A stretch of DNA of 64,000 nucleotides from Deinandra increscens subsp. villosa (GCA_039602395.1 JBCNJP010000010.1:89746000-89809999), one strand, 5' to 3'; numbered from the stretch's first letter, positions 21,873-34,082 are shown. Notes: generated from the letters alone by a model not told the origin. Made by a program: numbers and translations.

Positions 21873-23182
21873 TGATAGCAGATGTCGTGGTCCACTTCAA
21901 AAACCTAAATAACCTAGGTAGTTAGGGTAAGTCAGGTATCGTATCCACGAAGAGCATGTGGTTAGTGCTATATATTCTGTTGATTATTTAAACTAAATTA
22001 TCTAAAAAAACTAAAAAGTGTAAAAGTTGATTTTTGATTAAGTAGAAAATAATAATGAAAATACTAATAAATAAAGATATGATCACACCCAGGATTCAGA
22101 TTAGCAATAGACAACGTAAACTTCATTTGATTATTTTGAAACTGTTACATAGACATAAATTGGTATTGACTTTAGTGTGAAGTACTCGTACAAGACCAAG
22201 GAATCTGGCGGATGCTGGCTAACTGTCCGAAACCGAATAACGGCTCCTGCTAAGATGTTGCCTTAGTACGAGTCGATTGGTAATAATAGAATTGGTCACT
22301 ACTTGAGGATTGAGCTAGCAATTAATAATCAAGCAACGTCAAAACCAGTAAGACGAATCTTTAATCAACTAAATCTACCAATGGTTTATTATTCAACCAT
22401 AAAGACAAATTGTTGAATTTACACCCAATGTCATAACAATCAAAACAAAGAAAACATACATCTTATACTAACCCTGCACCCAGGTATGACCGTACAAGTA
22501 ATTAGCCAATCATGTTAACAAACGATTTCAATACTGTCACTACTAAATCATTCATCAAACATTAATCAACTAAATACTTGATTTGCGAACACTGTAACCG
22601 AAAATATAAATAGAAAAAGAAAAACAATACAAACTCTCCTTTGTTCTTAGAAGTCGTCGGCCACTCAATTCCCAAGCCAAAAGAACCTCTCGAAAATTGT
22701 GCCCTAAGGCACCTTGTGCTGCCGTCAGAGTCTCCCCCACTGCTCTGGCGAAAAATCCCCCTTTATAATCTTTCGTTTTCGGCCTCCCCGGATGTCAAGC
22801 CCACTTGCCAATTTAATTGTAACTCATTCTTCTCAGCCCATAATCCACATTAAGCCCAACCACTCAATTCCTAGCTAGTCTTTTTCTTTTTCCTTATTTG
22901 TTGAATTGTTGGAGTCTTGGAGAGCTCACGTGAATAGCCACCGCAAGTTGCAAAAGTTAAATTTAATTCATCAGCTCAGCTTTAGTTTAATCATAATTAT
23001 TATTAACATTATAACAATAACTAATATAATCTATAAAACATTTATTATACAGATTTAGTTTATTTCCTCCATAACTTATGACATACCAATAACTAATCAA
23101 AGTTGTAAATATAGTAGCCATATAAGTGCATTTCACGCGGAAATAATAAGATGTATGGTGGACCTAGACACCACTCATCACA
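21873..23182 (-). repeat. LTR D1, minus orientation
   Basis: On the minus strand it starts TGTGATGAGTGGTGTC (23182) and ends GACATCTGCTATCA (21873). About 1,310 bp, an inverted copy of D3 and a near-identical copy of D2. No primer-binding site adjoins its end; it abuts C1 instead. Confidence 0.85.
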
Positions 23183-24439
23183 TTCCCTAACTTAAACCTT
23201 TTTCGTCCCGAAAAAGAGATGCAATGAAATCATAATTAGTAAGTCAATCTTATCGCAATTCATTTCAAACAGGAACGTGACTCTACATTAACTGTGATTG
23301 CCAATATATTGATCCACTTTAAACTCAACCCGTCTAATCCCAACCAATGCATTGTGCTTAAAAATGTATAAAATTACCATAATGTTTAACCGTCCCCACA
23401 CCCGAGCATACATAGCAAAACCTACCCAACCTCATGGTTTCTTGAGGATTCACTAACCCACACTTGAAATGACCATGCACCACCATTATGACACAATATA
23501 GATTAAGTCCATTTATTTGCCCTTCTACGTGACATCCGGGACTTACCTCCCATTATTTTCTCAATATATTTTTTTTCTTTCTATTTTTTTATTTTTTTCT
23601 TCTTTCTCTCTCTCTTTTTTTTTTTGATATTTGTTTTTCAACTTTTTTTTTTCAAATATTGAACTACTAATTTTATTAGGCGGTGCTGTCATAACAGTAG
23701 AAACATGGTGTGTGAGAAAAGAATACTAGGTATAAATACCACTCGCAACCCGTTTTTGCTGGGACTCAGTTTTTTAAACCATGCATATCGGGATGGGAAA
23801 CTAAACACATATATTCAATTAAAGTTATTGCACGCACATTGGTGTTCATAATTTTAGGTCGAGCCTACCAACATATCACAAGTTAGATGCATTTTCAGCC
23901 TAGAAATCCACTTCATGTATAAGCATCAACCTACCAATTTTTCTATCATTTTCCATATACTGCAAAAACTCTTTTTCAGGGACTTTAATCTTCTTCGCAC
24001 ATTCATTACCAACTTTTTTTTTTATTTTTTTATTTTAAATGCAAAAATATACAAATGCCTAACTAAACTAACTAACATGCAAACACACAAAAATTAATAA
24101 TTCTTAACCAAATTAGAAAAGGAACTGTTTCACCTGATTTAGTAGTCGTGGCGAGATCTTCAAATGTAGTGATGATCTTCAAAGTCTATCGCACCAACCT
24201 GCAAAACTTAGCAAATATTGTGTAGAAGCATGCTTCTCAACACGAATACACGATTAGCACACAAAATTTTTAAAATGTTGCAAATTTTTCATTTTTTAAA
24301 CCAGACTTAAAAACCATGAATTTGAACCAAAACCCAGTAACCCCCTTCCCCAACTTAAAACATTGCATTGTCCCCAATGCAACACTTAAGTTCTAAGTCA
24401 ATTAAAAATAATTAATTTGAGAAAAAAAAATAAATAAAT
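23183..24439 (-). other. 3' noncoding region of gypsy D, no gene
   Basis: AT-rich with T-runs (23560-23660, 24010-24035). The minus-strand text GCATTGGGGACAATGC followed by TTAAGTTGGGGAAGGGGG is typical of the region between pol and 3' LTR in Athila/Tat-like elements. Gag and pol are absent, so D2-D1 is an internally deleted copy. Confidence 0.6.
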
Positions 24440-25686
24440 AAAAAACCTAAACTCACTTAGGTAGTTAGGGTAAGTCAGGCATCGTATCCACGAAGAGCAT
24501 GTGGTTAGTGCTATATATTCTGTTGATTATTTAAACTAAATTATCTAAAAAAACTAAAAAGTGTAAAAGTTGATTTTTGATTAAGTAGAAAATAATAATG
24601 AAAATACTAATAAATAAAGATATGATCACACCCAGGATTCAGATTAGCAATAGACAACGTAAACTTCATTTGATTATTTTGAAACTGTTACATAGACATA
24701 AATTGGTATTGACTTTAGTGTGAAGTACTCGTACAAGACCAAGGAATCTGGCGGATGCTGGCTAACTGTCCGAAACCGAATAACGGCTCCTGCTAAGATG
24801 TTGCCTTAGTACGAGTCGATTGGTAATAATAGAATTGGTCACTACTTGAGGATTGAGCTAGCAATTAATAATCAAGCAACGTCAAAACCAGTAAGACGAA
24901 TCTTTAATCAACTAAATCTACCAATGGTTTATTATTCAACCATAAAGACAAATTGTTGAATTTACACCCAATGTCATAACAATCAAAACAAAGAAAACAT
25001 ACATCTTATACTAACCCTGCACCCAGGTATGACCGTACAAGTAATTAGCCAATCATGTTAACAAACGATTTCAATACTGTCACTACTAAATCATTCATCA
25101 AACATTAATCAACTAAATACTTGATTTGCGAACACTGTAACCGAAAATATAAATAGAAAAAGAAAAACAATACAAACTCTCCTTTGTTCTTAGAAGTCGT
25201 CGGCCACTCAATTCCCAAGCCAAAAGAACCTCTCGAAAATTGTGCCCTAAGGCACCTTGTGCTGCCGTCAGAGTCTCCCCCCACTGCTCTGGCGAAAAAT
25301 CCCCCTTTATAATCTTTCGTTTTCGGCCTCCCCGGATGTCAAGCCCACTTGCCAATTTAATTGTAACTCATTCTTCTCAGCCCATGATCCACATTAAGCC
25401 CAACCACTCAATTCCTAGCTAGTCTTTTTCTTTTTCCTTATTTGTTGAATTGTTGGAGTCTTGGAGAGCTCACGTGAATAGCCACCGCAAGTTGCAAAAG
25501 TTAAATTTAATTCATCAGCTCAGCTTTAGTTTAATCATAATTATTATTAACATTATAACAATAACTAATATAATCTATAAAACATTTATTATACAGATTT
25601 AGTTTATTTCCTCCATAACTTATGACATACCAATAACTAATCAAAGTTGTAAATATAGTAGCCATATAAGTGCATTTCACGCGGAA
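24440..25686 (-). repeat. LTR D2, minus orientation, both ends lost
   Basis: Matches D1 from the TAGGTAGTTAGGGTAAG block to GCATTTCACGCGGAA with only a few substitutions (for example six Cs against five in the CTCCCCCC run). It joins C2 at a GAAT microhomology (25684-25687). Confidence 0.85.
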
Positions 25687-26198
25687 TGATTGTAACAATT
25701 CGGTATTTGCTTTAATCTTTATCTTGAACCATCAGTTCTTGGTGCCGTTGGCAATCGAGATTTATTGGGTAGGGATTTGGGTTGGTTTGTATTGAATGAT
25801 CATCGAGTGACGACCTCGCATTCTAGTTATCCGAGTTCTTAGTCCTCTTTTATCACTTCCATTCAATCACATATGAACCATGTCTATGTGGTTCTTCCCA
25901 ATTGAGAACCATAATGTAATGTTAGTTTAAACCCGAAATCTAGAAGGATCACGTCTTCTCATATTTGTTATTTCATATCAATTTGATCCCTAATTTAATT
26001 CCAAATTGGTTTTAGTAGTTTTAGTCAACAAATCCATTATCTAAATCATAATTGTGTTAGTTTAATTTCGTTGTTTGCTAAGCTATACTTGTTACAATTA
26101 AACACACTTCCACATTCTCCCTGTGTTCGACACCCGCTTACCACTATCTAAATAGTGTATTTGGGATTATTTTTGAGTGGGACTTCGACCTCACGTCA
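25687..26198 (+). repeat. LTR C2 fragment, plus orientation
   Basis: The 3' part of LTR C, from ATGATTGTAACAATTCGG to its true end CTCACGTCA. It is the inverted equivalent of 29636-30150 in C3 and forms the spacer between the D2 and D3 inverted arms. Confidence 0.85.
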
Positions 26199-27506
26199 AA
26201 TTGGGGTTGGCTAGGTCCACCATACATCTTATTATTTCCGCGTGAAATGCACTTATATGGCTACTATATTTACAACTTTGATTAGTTATTGGTATGTCAT
26301 AAGTTATGGAGGAAATAAACTAAATCTGTATAATAAATGTTTTATAGATTATATTAGTTATTGTTATAATGTTAATAATAATTATGATTAAACTAAAGCT
26401 GAGCTGATGAATTAAATTTAACTTTTGCAACTTGCGGTGGCTATTCACGTGAGCTCTCCAAGACTCCAACAATTCAACAAATAAGGAAAAAGAAAAAGAC
26501 TAGCTAGGAATTGAGTGGTTGGGCTTAATGTGGATTATGGGCTGAGAAGAATGAGTTACAATTAAATTGGCAAGTGGGCTTGACATCCGGGGAGGCCGAA
26601 AACGAAAGATTATAAAGGGGGATTTTTCGCCAGAGCAGTGGGGGGAGACTCTGACGGCAGCACAAGGTGCCTTAGGGCACAATTTTCGAGAGGTTCTTTT
26701 GGCTTGGGAATTGAGTGGCCGACGACTTCTAAGAACAAAGGAGAGTTTGTATTGTTTTTCTTTTTCTATTTATATTTTCGGTTACAGTGTTCGCAAATCA
26801 AGTATTTAGTTGATTAATGTTTGATGAATGATTTAGTAGTGACAGTATTGAAATCGTTTGTTAACATGATTGGCTAATTACTTGTACGGTCATACCTGGG
26901 TGCAGGGTTAGTATAAGATGTATGTTTTCTTTGTTTTGATTGTTATGACATTGGGTGTAAATTCAACAATTTGTCTTTATGGTTGAATAATAAACCATTG
27001 GTAGATTTAGTTGATTAAAGATTCGTCTTACTGGTTTTGACGTTGCTTGATTATTAATTGCTAGCTCAATCCTCAAGTAGTGACCAATTCTATTATTACC
27101 AATCGACTCGTACTAAGGCAACATCTTAGCAGGAGCCGTTATTCGGTTTCGGACAGTTAGCCAGCATCCGCCAGATTCCTTGGTCTTGTACGAGTACTTC
27201 ACACTAAAGTCAATACCAATTTATGTCTATGTAACAGTTTCAAAATAATCAAATGAAGTTTACGTTGTCTATTGCTAATCTGAATCCTGGGTGTGATCAT
27301 ATCTTTATTTATTAGTATTTTCATTATTATTTTCTACTTAATCAAAAATCAACTTTTACACTTTTTAGTTTTTTTAGATAATTTAGTTTAAATAATCAAC
27401 AGAATATATAGCACTAACCACATGCTCTTCGTGGATACGATGCCTGACTTACCCTAACTACCTAGGTTATTTAGGTTTTTGAAGTGGACCACGACATCTG
27501 CTATCA
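26199..27506 (+). repeat. LTR D3, plus orientation (5' LTR of gypsy D gag region)
   Basis: Ends GACATCTGCTATCA right before the primer-binding site. Its first about 20 bases are altered where it joins C2. It contains CTATTTATATTTTC, a weak TATA, near 26763. It is inverted and nearly identical to D2 over about 1.2 kb (both encode the same 80-codon frame), giving a large hairpin with a loop of about 0.5 kb. Confidence 0.87.
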
Positions 27507-27511
27507 AATTT

Positions 27512-27528
27512 TGGCGCCGTTGCCGGGG
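27512..27528 (+). promoter_or_regulatory. Primer-binding site of gypsy D
   Basis: TGGCGCCGTTGCCGGGG, the site used by plant Athila/Tat-type Ty3/gypsy elements, five bases after the D3 LTR end. Confidence 0.88.
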
Positions 27529-27618
27529 AGACGTGCGCAACGTGTGTTTCTTTATCCTATTTTCGTTGTTTGTCAGTTTTACACTGGGTTGTGTTAGTGT
27601 GCAGGTACTCACAGGTGC

Positions 27619-29590
27619 ATGCGTACTAGGAGCTCACGTTCATCATCTCCATTATTGTTTGATCCAGAAATCGAAAGGACAATCAGTCAGAACCGAATCT
27701 TACATCGGGAAAACAAGGTTGTTGGATCACCGAGTACGCAAAGCAAGAGAATGGAACCACAAAGTGAACCGAGAAAGCAACCGGTGGACACATCAGTCCC
27801 ACCTTCGGATCAATATATACCACCACCTACTTCAATCCCTTCTCCGTCCACTATACTCACATCTAGTACCACCACTTCAACAAGTTTGCCTGAATCAAAC
27901 CCATCCAGTTTTGCATCTTATTCGGGCATTCCATCCTTTGCCCAATTTTACCCATCTTATGGGGAATCGTCCCAACAAAATCAACAACCATTATTTCAGC
28001 AAACCCCACCTATAACCCATACCACCTCAAACCTTCCACCAGTTTTTACAACTCCGGGACCCCAACAACAAGGTCAACTGAGATTTCAACAACATACACG
28101 TATACCGTTTGTGGAGGGACAATATGGGGGATATGGTGAGAGATATGGAGGCAGGTATGAAGATTATGAAGAGGAATATGAAGTAGAGGGCAATGTAAGT
28201 CAAGGATTTACTCAAGAAGAATTTGCATTTCAACAAAGACCACCGGTTGATCAATTCCAACAAAGGTATATGAGACCCCCAGTTATGCCAAGACAGCAGC
28301 CACCTCCAGCCCAAAGGCAAGCACCTCAACAAAGGGTGCCACCACAGATTCCACCTCAAGGTCCTCCACAAGGCCCAACCGCAAGGGCCACCGCTAGGAG
28401 TACCAATTGCAGTTCCAAGAAGGCATAACCGTGATGCGGATAGAGGAATTGAATCACATTTCAGACCCATCATTACAAACAACCCATCACCGGTGGTAAT
28501 TCCTCAAAATCGGGAAGGTCGAACATTTGAGGTAAGGACCAATTCATTACAAAGTCTACCCAAGTTTCATGGGTTGGCAACGGAGGAGCCTTACTTTCAC
28601 CTTGAGGCATATGATTCTATATGCAACACCATTGGAGGGCAAGGTTTTTCGCCCGACGCAGTCAAGTTGGTGTTGTTTCAATTTTCACTTGAGGATAAAG
28701 CCAAAAGATGGTTTCACACATTACCATCCGCATCCATTTATACATGGGCTGCAATGCAACAACGGTTTTTGGATGAGTTTTACACTAATCAGAAAACAAG
28801 TGATGCTAGAAGGAATTTGAGGAACTTCCAACAACAACAAGGTGAGCTTTTCCATGAAGCTTTCGAGAGATTCAACTTGTTGTTGAAGAATTGCCCGCAC
28901 CATGGTATTGATCTATGGGATTTGCTAAATGCATTTCATGAGGGATTGACACCCGAGGATGCTAGAGATTTGATGTCCATCTCAAGTGGCACGTTTGGTA
29001 CGAATTATGAGCAAGATGATTGGGCATATTTAGAGCAAATGGCGGTGACATCCAAGAGAAAGGCACAATCATCTAGGAGGACTAGACATGCCATTGGTAA
29101 AACACATGTTCAAGTCGTATCCGATGAACCTGTTCAAGCTCCTAATCAAGTCTATGATGTATGTGCTAGTTGTAACGACTTGGGGCATTCGGCGGATAAA
29201 TGTCCAGGTTTTCAAGGGCAATTCGAAGAGGTATATCAAGTTCAAAGTCAAATGGGGGGTGGTAGAAGCTTCAACATGAATTCAAACACATACCACCAAG
29301 GCTTACGGAATCACCCTAATTTTCGCTATGGTAATCCTGCTAATCAGGCCAACCCCAATTTTCAAGGATCTAATCAGCAACCATATCAGCCTCGACAACA
29401 ACAATTTATGAATTCAAGTGGCAATGAAGTCATGGATATGCTCAAGATAATGCAACAAGATATGCACAAGAGGAATCAAATGGATGATGAAAGGCTTCGG
29501 AAAGATGAGGTACGTGATAAAGCTATTCATTCTTTGACTACTCAAATGGGTCAACTTGCTACCGAAGTCGCAGATTTGAAAAAGAACAAG
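27619..29590 (+). pseudogene. Ty3/gypsy (Athila/Tat-like) Gag, frameshifted and truncated
   Basis: ATG at 27619 starts MRTRSSRSSSPLLFDPE, the N-terminus usual for Athila-type gag, followed by a Pro/Gln-rich segment. A frameshift near 28330-28400 moves the frame so that PRRHNRDADRG and then the capsid domain (28493 on; LPKFHGLATEEPYFHLE, WFHTLPS, LLKNCPHHG) follow. A knuckle CASCNDLGHSADKC lies near 29160 and a Lys/Gln-rich tail after it. The natural frame is cut at about 29585 by a 3'-noncoding scrap and the inverted C3 primer-binding site, so the last residues (PVTPFPGNGAKI) are read-through of foreign DNA. Confidence 0.9.
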
Positions 29591-29613
29591 AACCAAAACC
29601 CAGTAACCCCCTT

Positions 29614-29630
29614 CCCCGGCAACGGCGCCA
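29614..29630 (-). promoter_or_regulatory. Primer-binding site adjoining LTR C3
   Basis: Minus-strand TGGCGCCGTTGCCGGGG, followed in minus sense by AAGGGGGTTACTGGG, which belongs to the 3' noncoding region near 24320. The join is at a GGGGAA microhomology. Confidence 0.85.
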
Positions 29631-29635
29631 AAATT

Positions 29636-30882
29636 TGACGTGAGGTCGAAGTCCCACTCAAAAATAATCCCAAATACACTATTTAGATAGTGGTAAGCGG
29701 GTGTCGAACACAGGGAGAATGTGGAAGTGTGTTTAATTGTAACAAGTATAGCTTAGCAAACAACGAAATTAAACTAACACAATTATGATTTAGATAATGG
29801 ATTTGTTGACTAAAACTACTAAAACCAATTTGGAATTAAATTAGGGATCAAATTGATATGAAATAACAAATATGAGAAGACGTGATCCTTCTAGATTTCG
29901 GGTTTAAACTAACATTACATTATGGTTCTCAATTGGGAAGAACCACATAGACATGGTTCATATGTGATTGAATGGAAGTGATAAAAGAGGACTAAGAACT
30001 CGGATAACTAGAATGCGAGGTCGTCACTCGATGATCATTCAATACAAACCAACCCAAATCCCTACCCAATAAATCTCGATTGCCAACGGCACCAAGAACT
30101 GATGGTTCAAGATAAAGATTAAAGCAAATACCGAATTGTTACAATCATTCAAACACACATCATAGCAAAAAGCGTCGAACGCTTAGATTGCTATCCCAAA
30201 AATAAAGAAAACCAAAAGTATAATGTCAAGAAACAAACCCTATGTCTAGAAGGAATCACAAGGAAATTTAGCCTCTCATGGTGAAGTTGATTGCAAACAT
30301 GATGATTTGATGCTCCATGGATGATTCTTCAATGATTCCTTGATGATTATGATGTTAAAATTGATCTTCTCCCTTGTTTTTCTCTCCAAAAATCGCCAAA
30401 AAGGAACCCTAGTTCGTCCCCCTTCGTCTGCCAAGAGTTTCCAATTGATTGGTCCCCCAAAAGTCTCCAAAAAACCCTTATTTACGATTTCAGCGCTGGC
30501 AGATTCGTAAGCTACGAATCTCAGTCAGCTTACGAATCTCAGAATCTGCCCAAAATATATTATTCCAGACCTGACAGATTCGTAGGCTACAAATCACTGT
30601 CAGCCTACGAATCACTGTTTTCTTCATATCTTTCTCGTTTCAACTCCGTTTCCATCGCCGTTTTCGCCCATGTTCTCGTATTTCCATCCTCTATCATGCT
30701 AACATCCAATGCTTTCACTTACACTTCATTAAATCTCTCTCCAAAGCATGACCAATCTCCGTGGTTTACCTGCAAAGCATCAACTTCTCGTAGTCATTCA
30801 ATATCATGAAATTAAACCCAACTAAGCATAAAATAAACACATTTATCACTTCTAATCACTAGTTAACGGTGCAACCGTCACA
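29636..30882 (-). repeat. LTR C3, minus orientation, full length
   Basis: 1,247 bp. On the minus strand it starts TGTGACGGTTGC and ends CTCACGTCA, next to a primer-binding site. This is the best copy for defining LTR C. Its outer 1 kb mirrors C1. Confidence 0.9.
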
Positions 30883-31701
30883 GTCCTCTTACGCAGTTTT
30901 TGGCAGTTTTCCGTTTAACCACTTTAGTATGAGCTGAAATTGCATGCTCTAGTCAATTAAAACTGAATTCAAATTAAAGACGTTTAATGTTAAGCTTGAC
31001 TACGATATTAATTGTTGGGTGTTTCAAGCTCTCCTCCACCACAACAAATAGTGGCTCATGGGTTGAGCCAAAATATACACAGAATTCCAGCAGAAACTCT
31101 TTCTCTCTACTCTTCCTCAAATATTCTCTCAAGATCTTCATCTTCGTCCCTCAAGACATCAAAGGTAAACTTTGGGTTTAGAGTCATCACGATCGTACAT
31201 CGGTTTAGGCGATTGTACCTTGGAAAACAAATTGAGATATTTGATAGAGCCGGAATTTGTTTTAAGGGACCCGGATTTTTACCCGAAGCCTTCGCCAAAG
31301 CTTTTCTCATTCTTCTTGTTTTCTTAAAAAACTCTTAACGTTCTTTCTGCTTTAAAGACTAAATCTTGTTAGCCCATTTCAAAACCTTTTCTATAACATT
31401 CTATTCTTTTTGAAAACCTTTTCTATAACCTTTCTGTTCAACTCAAACTTAAATTTAGTATTGTGTATTTATTTTCTTTCAATTGTAATCATTTTCATTT
31501 CATTTGTATGTATTGTTAATTACTTGTATTATTTTCTTTCTATGGAATTGCATTGTATATTTCCATTTCCATGTAATAGATGATAGGAGTAGATTCTCTT
31601 TATTTATTGCATTGTAATAGAATAGTTCATATTTCTTCGTTGTAATCGTACCGAGATAAAAATATTATTTTTATTAAAATTTTACGAACGGTTTTCCTAC
31701 A
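30883..31701 (+). repeat. 3' LTR of copia A, segment 3 of 3
   Basis: Aligns with 50790-51568: TTTAGGCGATTGTACC, TTTTAAGGGACCCGG and GATGATAGGAGTAGA blocks, ending GTTTTCCTACA at 31701. The next five bases (AATAT) are the expected position of the 3' target duplication. The adenosine- and thymine-rich short frames are noise. Confidence 0.85.
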
Positions 31702-31729
31702 AATATCACTACTAGAAACATGAACTTTC

Positions 31730-31910
31730 TTGACGCGCGAACGATAACGCGCAGTTATTAATGACGCGCAAAAACACGTGTCATAAAAAAACTGTCAAGA
31801 ATTAGAAAATCCTAAGGCTAGATGACGCGCATTTTCGAGCGTCATAAAATTCCTGTCATAATTTAAAAAAACACGGAGTACACTAAAAAAATGCGCGTCA
31901 TCTCAAAAGT
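31730..31910 (+). repeat. Left subterminal repeats of CACTA
   Basis: GACGCGC or its complement occurs repeatedly at 31732-31902, spaced by 15-50 bp. Such arrays are the transposase-binding zone in characterised CACTA elements. Confidence 0.75.
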
Positions 31911-32059
31911 GTCGTTTTATGTTTTTTTCCCTCTAATATTTTCCCCCGAATTTCATTCCCGCTAAGTTTTTTTTGCCCTAAATTTTCATTACCTCCCAAA
32001 AACTTTCATTCCCGCTTTCTCCTCGCCCCTTCACGCAAACCCTAATCTCTGCTCCCTAA

Positions 32060-32160
32060 AATCGGTTCTCACTTCGCTCCATCTCTTCTCCCCCAAAATC
32101 GATCCATCCCTGCTCCCCCAAAATCGATCAATCTCTGCTCCCCCAAAATCGAATGTGTTG
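32060..32160 (+). repeat. Short tandem CTCCCCCAAAATCGAT repeat
   Basis: CTGCTCCCCCAAAATCGA recurs at about 25-28 bp spacing with variants, inside the CACTA element. No gene is evident in 31910-33200 apart from short unconvincing frames. Confidence 0.7.
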
Positions 32161-33200
32161 TTGAAATTTTACGAACGTAATCTCTGCAAAATCGATCCAT
32201 CTCTGCAAACCCCCAAAGTCAATCCATCTCTACACACCCTAATCTCTGCTTGGTGCATTCTACGAACGTATCTGTTCTATCTGAAGCCCTATCTTTCTCT
32301 CTTCTCACCTTCAGCCACGGATCTCGTCGGTTCTCAAGCATTCTCATCTCATGACAAAATGCTCGGTAGATTGATTTGCCTAAAAATGGACGATAGTTTT
32401 CTTTCGATTCATGGTTCTTTCATTTGTTCTCACCGTTCGTGGGGAATTGAGCATGGCGGCCCTGAAGCTTCTCGTTCCATTTCATTCACAGTAAGGGTAG
32501 GTTTTTGTTACGTTGATTTCAAAATTTAACTTTGAGATTCGAATTCATGATTTAGTTTAGCAATTGATTTCAAACCCTAGCTGTTCTGATTCAGAGTTTT
32601 GTTGATGTGTTTGGTATAGATTTTGTAGCCATTAGCAATTGATTTCAAACCCTAGCTGTTTCTGTTTGCTGCAGATGTTATAAAGATGTCATGTTAAATG
32701 ATTTTTTTTTGTAAATTTATCTATTTGTACCTCTACTTAGGAGGATGATTGGAGAGTTGCTTGAAAAACATGAGTGTACTTCAGAAGTATGCTAGGCTTC
32801 ATAGCTCAGGCGATTCACCAGCAGAAACATTTAACTCCTTGTCTTCTCAATGGCTATCCATGTCTTCGAATTCGGTATGCAGAACTTTCTTTCTTACCTA
32901 AAAGGTTTGCACTACTTAAAAAATTAATCAGTAGTCCCTTTGATCATTTGTTTCTTTTCAATAAAACTTATATATTTTCATTTTTTACACTAGAGTTTTG
33001 TTATGATTAAAGTTTGGGCATGAAATAGGCCACATCATTAGCAATAAAAACAGAGTAAAGTTAGTGATATGCATATGTTTTGAGTCTAATTAGACTCCTG
33101 CATGAAATGAAACAATGTTGCTCATAAACTGTAGTAACTAGCAATATGGTGAAACCATCAATCTGAAGTTTCTCTATGTGGTAATTTTGATACTTATTAG

Positions 33201-33445
33201 GCTGGAGGGGCTGCAAGAACTACAGGAGTTCAAATCAAAGAACTCTCCACCTCATCTTCTCCAAATTTCCAGAAAACCTCTCACTTTTCTCTCCGGACCA
33301 GGTGTGTGCACGTTTCTATTTATTGATGCGTGTTAAAGCACCATGATTCATAAATTTAGATTTGATTTTGATTTTACAGGTCGAGCTTGCAAATAAATTT
33401 CTGGGGATTAGACAGGGGCACTTGTTTGAAGATTGGCCGGATCCT
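33201..33445 (+). pseudogene. USP: Captured UDP-sugar pyrophosphorylase exons (N-terminal part)
   Basis: Exon 33201-33301 is preceded by AG and followed by GTGTGT; an intron runs to TTTTACAG at 33379. The first exon reads VQIKELSTSSSPNFQK, then after a 1-nt loss in the AAAACC run reads NLSLFSPDQ. The second exon continues VELANKFLGIRQGHLFEDWP. That joined pattern (..LSPDQ-VELA..QGHLF..WP) is what I recall of the N-terminus of plant UDP-sugar pyrophosphorylase. After DWPDP the similarity ends and an unrelated AEAVVAAMTAI text begins. It is a fragment, frameshifted and non-functional. Confidence 0.6.
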
Positions 33446-33560
33446 GCTGAAGCTGTCGTTGCTGCTATGACAGCAATATAGGAAGATGATGAGGTCCATG
33501 TGCTTGTTGCTGGTGAAACCTTTGAATTTACTGCCGAGGAAGGACAGAAATCCTAGGAAT
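33446..33560 (+). pseudogene. Unidentified captured coding fragment
   Basis: Continues openly after the USP-like piece: AEAVVAAMTAI, stop, EDDEVHVLVAGETFEF, then a stop after EEGQKS. It looks like real protein sequence with stops acquired later, but I do not recognise the family. Confidence 0.35.
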
Positions 33561-33947
33561 TTTAATGGTATGAGGTCACTCTTTTATGTTCTTTTATTAT
33601 TTATGAAGAAAGGTTGGGAAGGTGGCATTACTCCTTTGCTGTCAACTGTTGTTGCAGGCTCACTGCAGTTTGGATTTATTAATTCAGGTATGCTAATTTC
33701 TCAATCATTAGAATGTATAATCTAGTCGGGTGCTTCTTTTTAAGCCATTGTATGTTAGAACTATAATCATGTGTTGTATCTTAAAATGAAGGTGTCATAC
33801 TAATTTTGAACTTTTGATTTTTTAGACACCATAGATTCATCTGTTATAGAACAATACTTGTCTATTACACTGTCATTTTTTTTAAGTTTCAACCATGTTT
33901 GCCATGATATTTGTGGTTCCTCTTTATTAGAGTTTAAAAATTCTACT

Positions 33948-33960
33948 CCCCCCCCCCCCC
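33948..33960 (+). repeat. C13 homopolymer
   Basis: Thirteen Cs directly before an intron-like TATTTTAG acceptor. It is one of four G/C homopolymers of 11-14 bp in the window. Confidence 0.9.
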
Positions 33961-33968
33961 TATTTTAG

Positions 33969-34082
33969 GATGGCTTAAAGCCTGTACAAGTTGCAGCTGC
34001 TAGAGGTAATTGAGGTGCTATTGAGATTCTTTTAACTTTATCATCTCGAGTGGGAACTGTTTAAGATTGGGCTGTTGATGGT
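33969..34082 (+). pseudogene. Captured ankyrin-repeat exon fragment
   Basis: After acceptor TATTTTAG the text reads DGLKPVQVAAARGN, stop, GAIEILLTLSSRVG, stop, DWAVDG. The 'D G x x P .. A A .. G ... V/I E I L L' pattern is an ankyrin repeat, as in plant ankyrin/TPR proteins. Two stops show decay. No matching donor is clear. Confidence 0.5.

Larger units (their letters stand above)
20700..30882. mobile_element. Palindromic nest of rearranged gypsy families C and D
   Basis: The outer arms are inverted copies of LTR C beginning TGTGACGGTTGC (20700) and ending GCAACCGTCACA (30882), so the whole block is an inversion-flanked insertion into the A LTR. Inside, in order: C1 (+), D1 (-), 3' noncoding region (-), D2 (-), C2 (+, partial), D3 (+), primer-binding site and gag (+), C3 (-). 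No pol is present. No clear target-site duplication: GGTAA is on the left and GTCCT on the right. Confidence 0.8.

Noticed and set aside
21112..30470. Identical 64-codon and 80-codon frames appearing twice as conserved genes
   Set aside because: They lie in inverted LTR copies (C1/C3 and D2/D3); identity reflects duplicated LTRs, not selection on protein.
20690..30891. C/D block as a Mutator-like element with long TIRs and a 9-bp duplication
   Set aside because: GTCCAGGTA and GTCCTCTTA match at only 6 of 9 positions and the arms are gypsy LTRs next to primer-binding sites.
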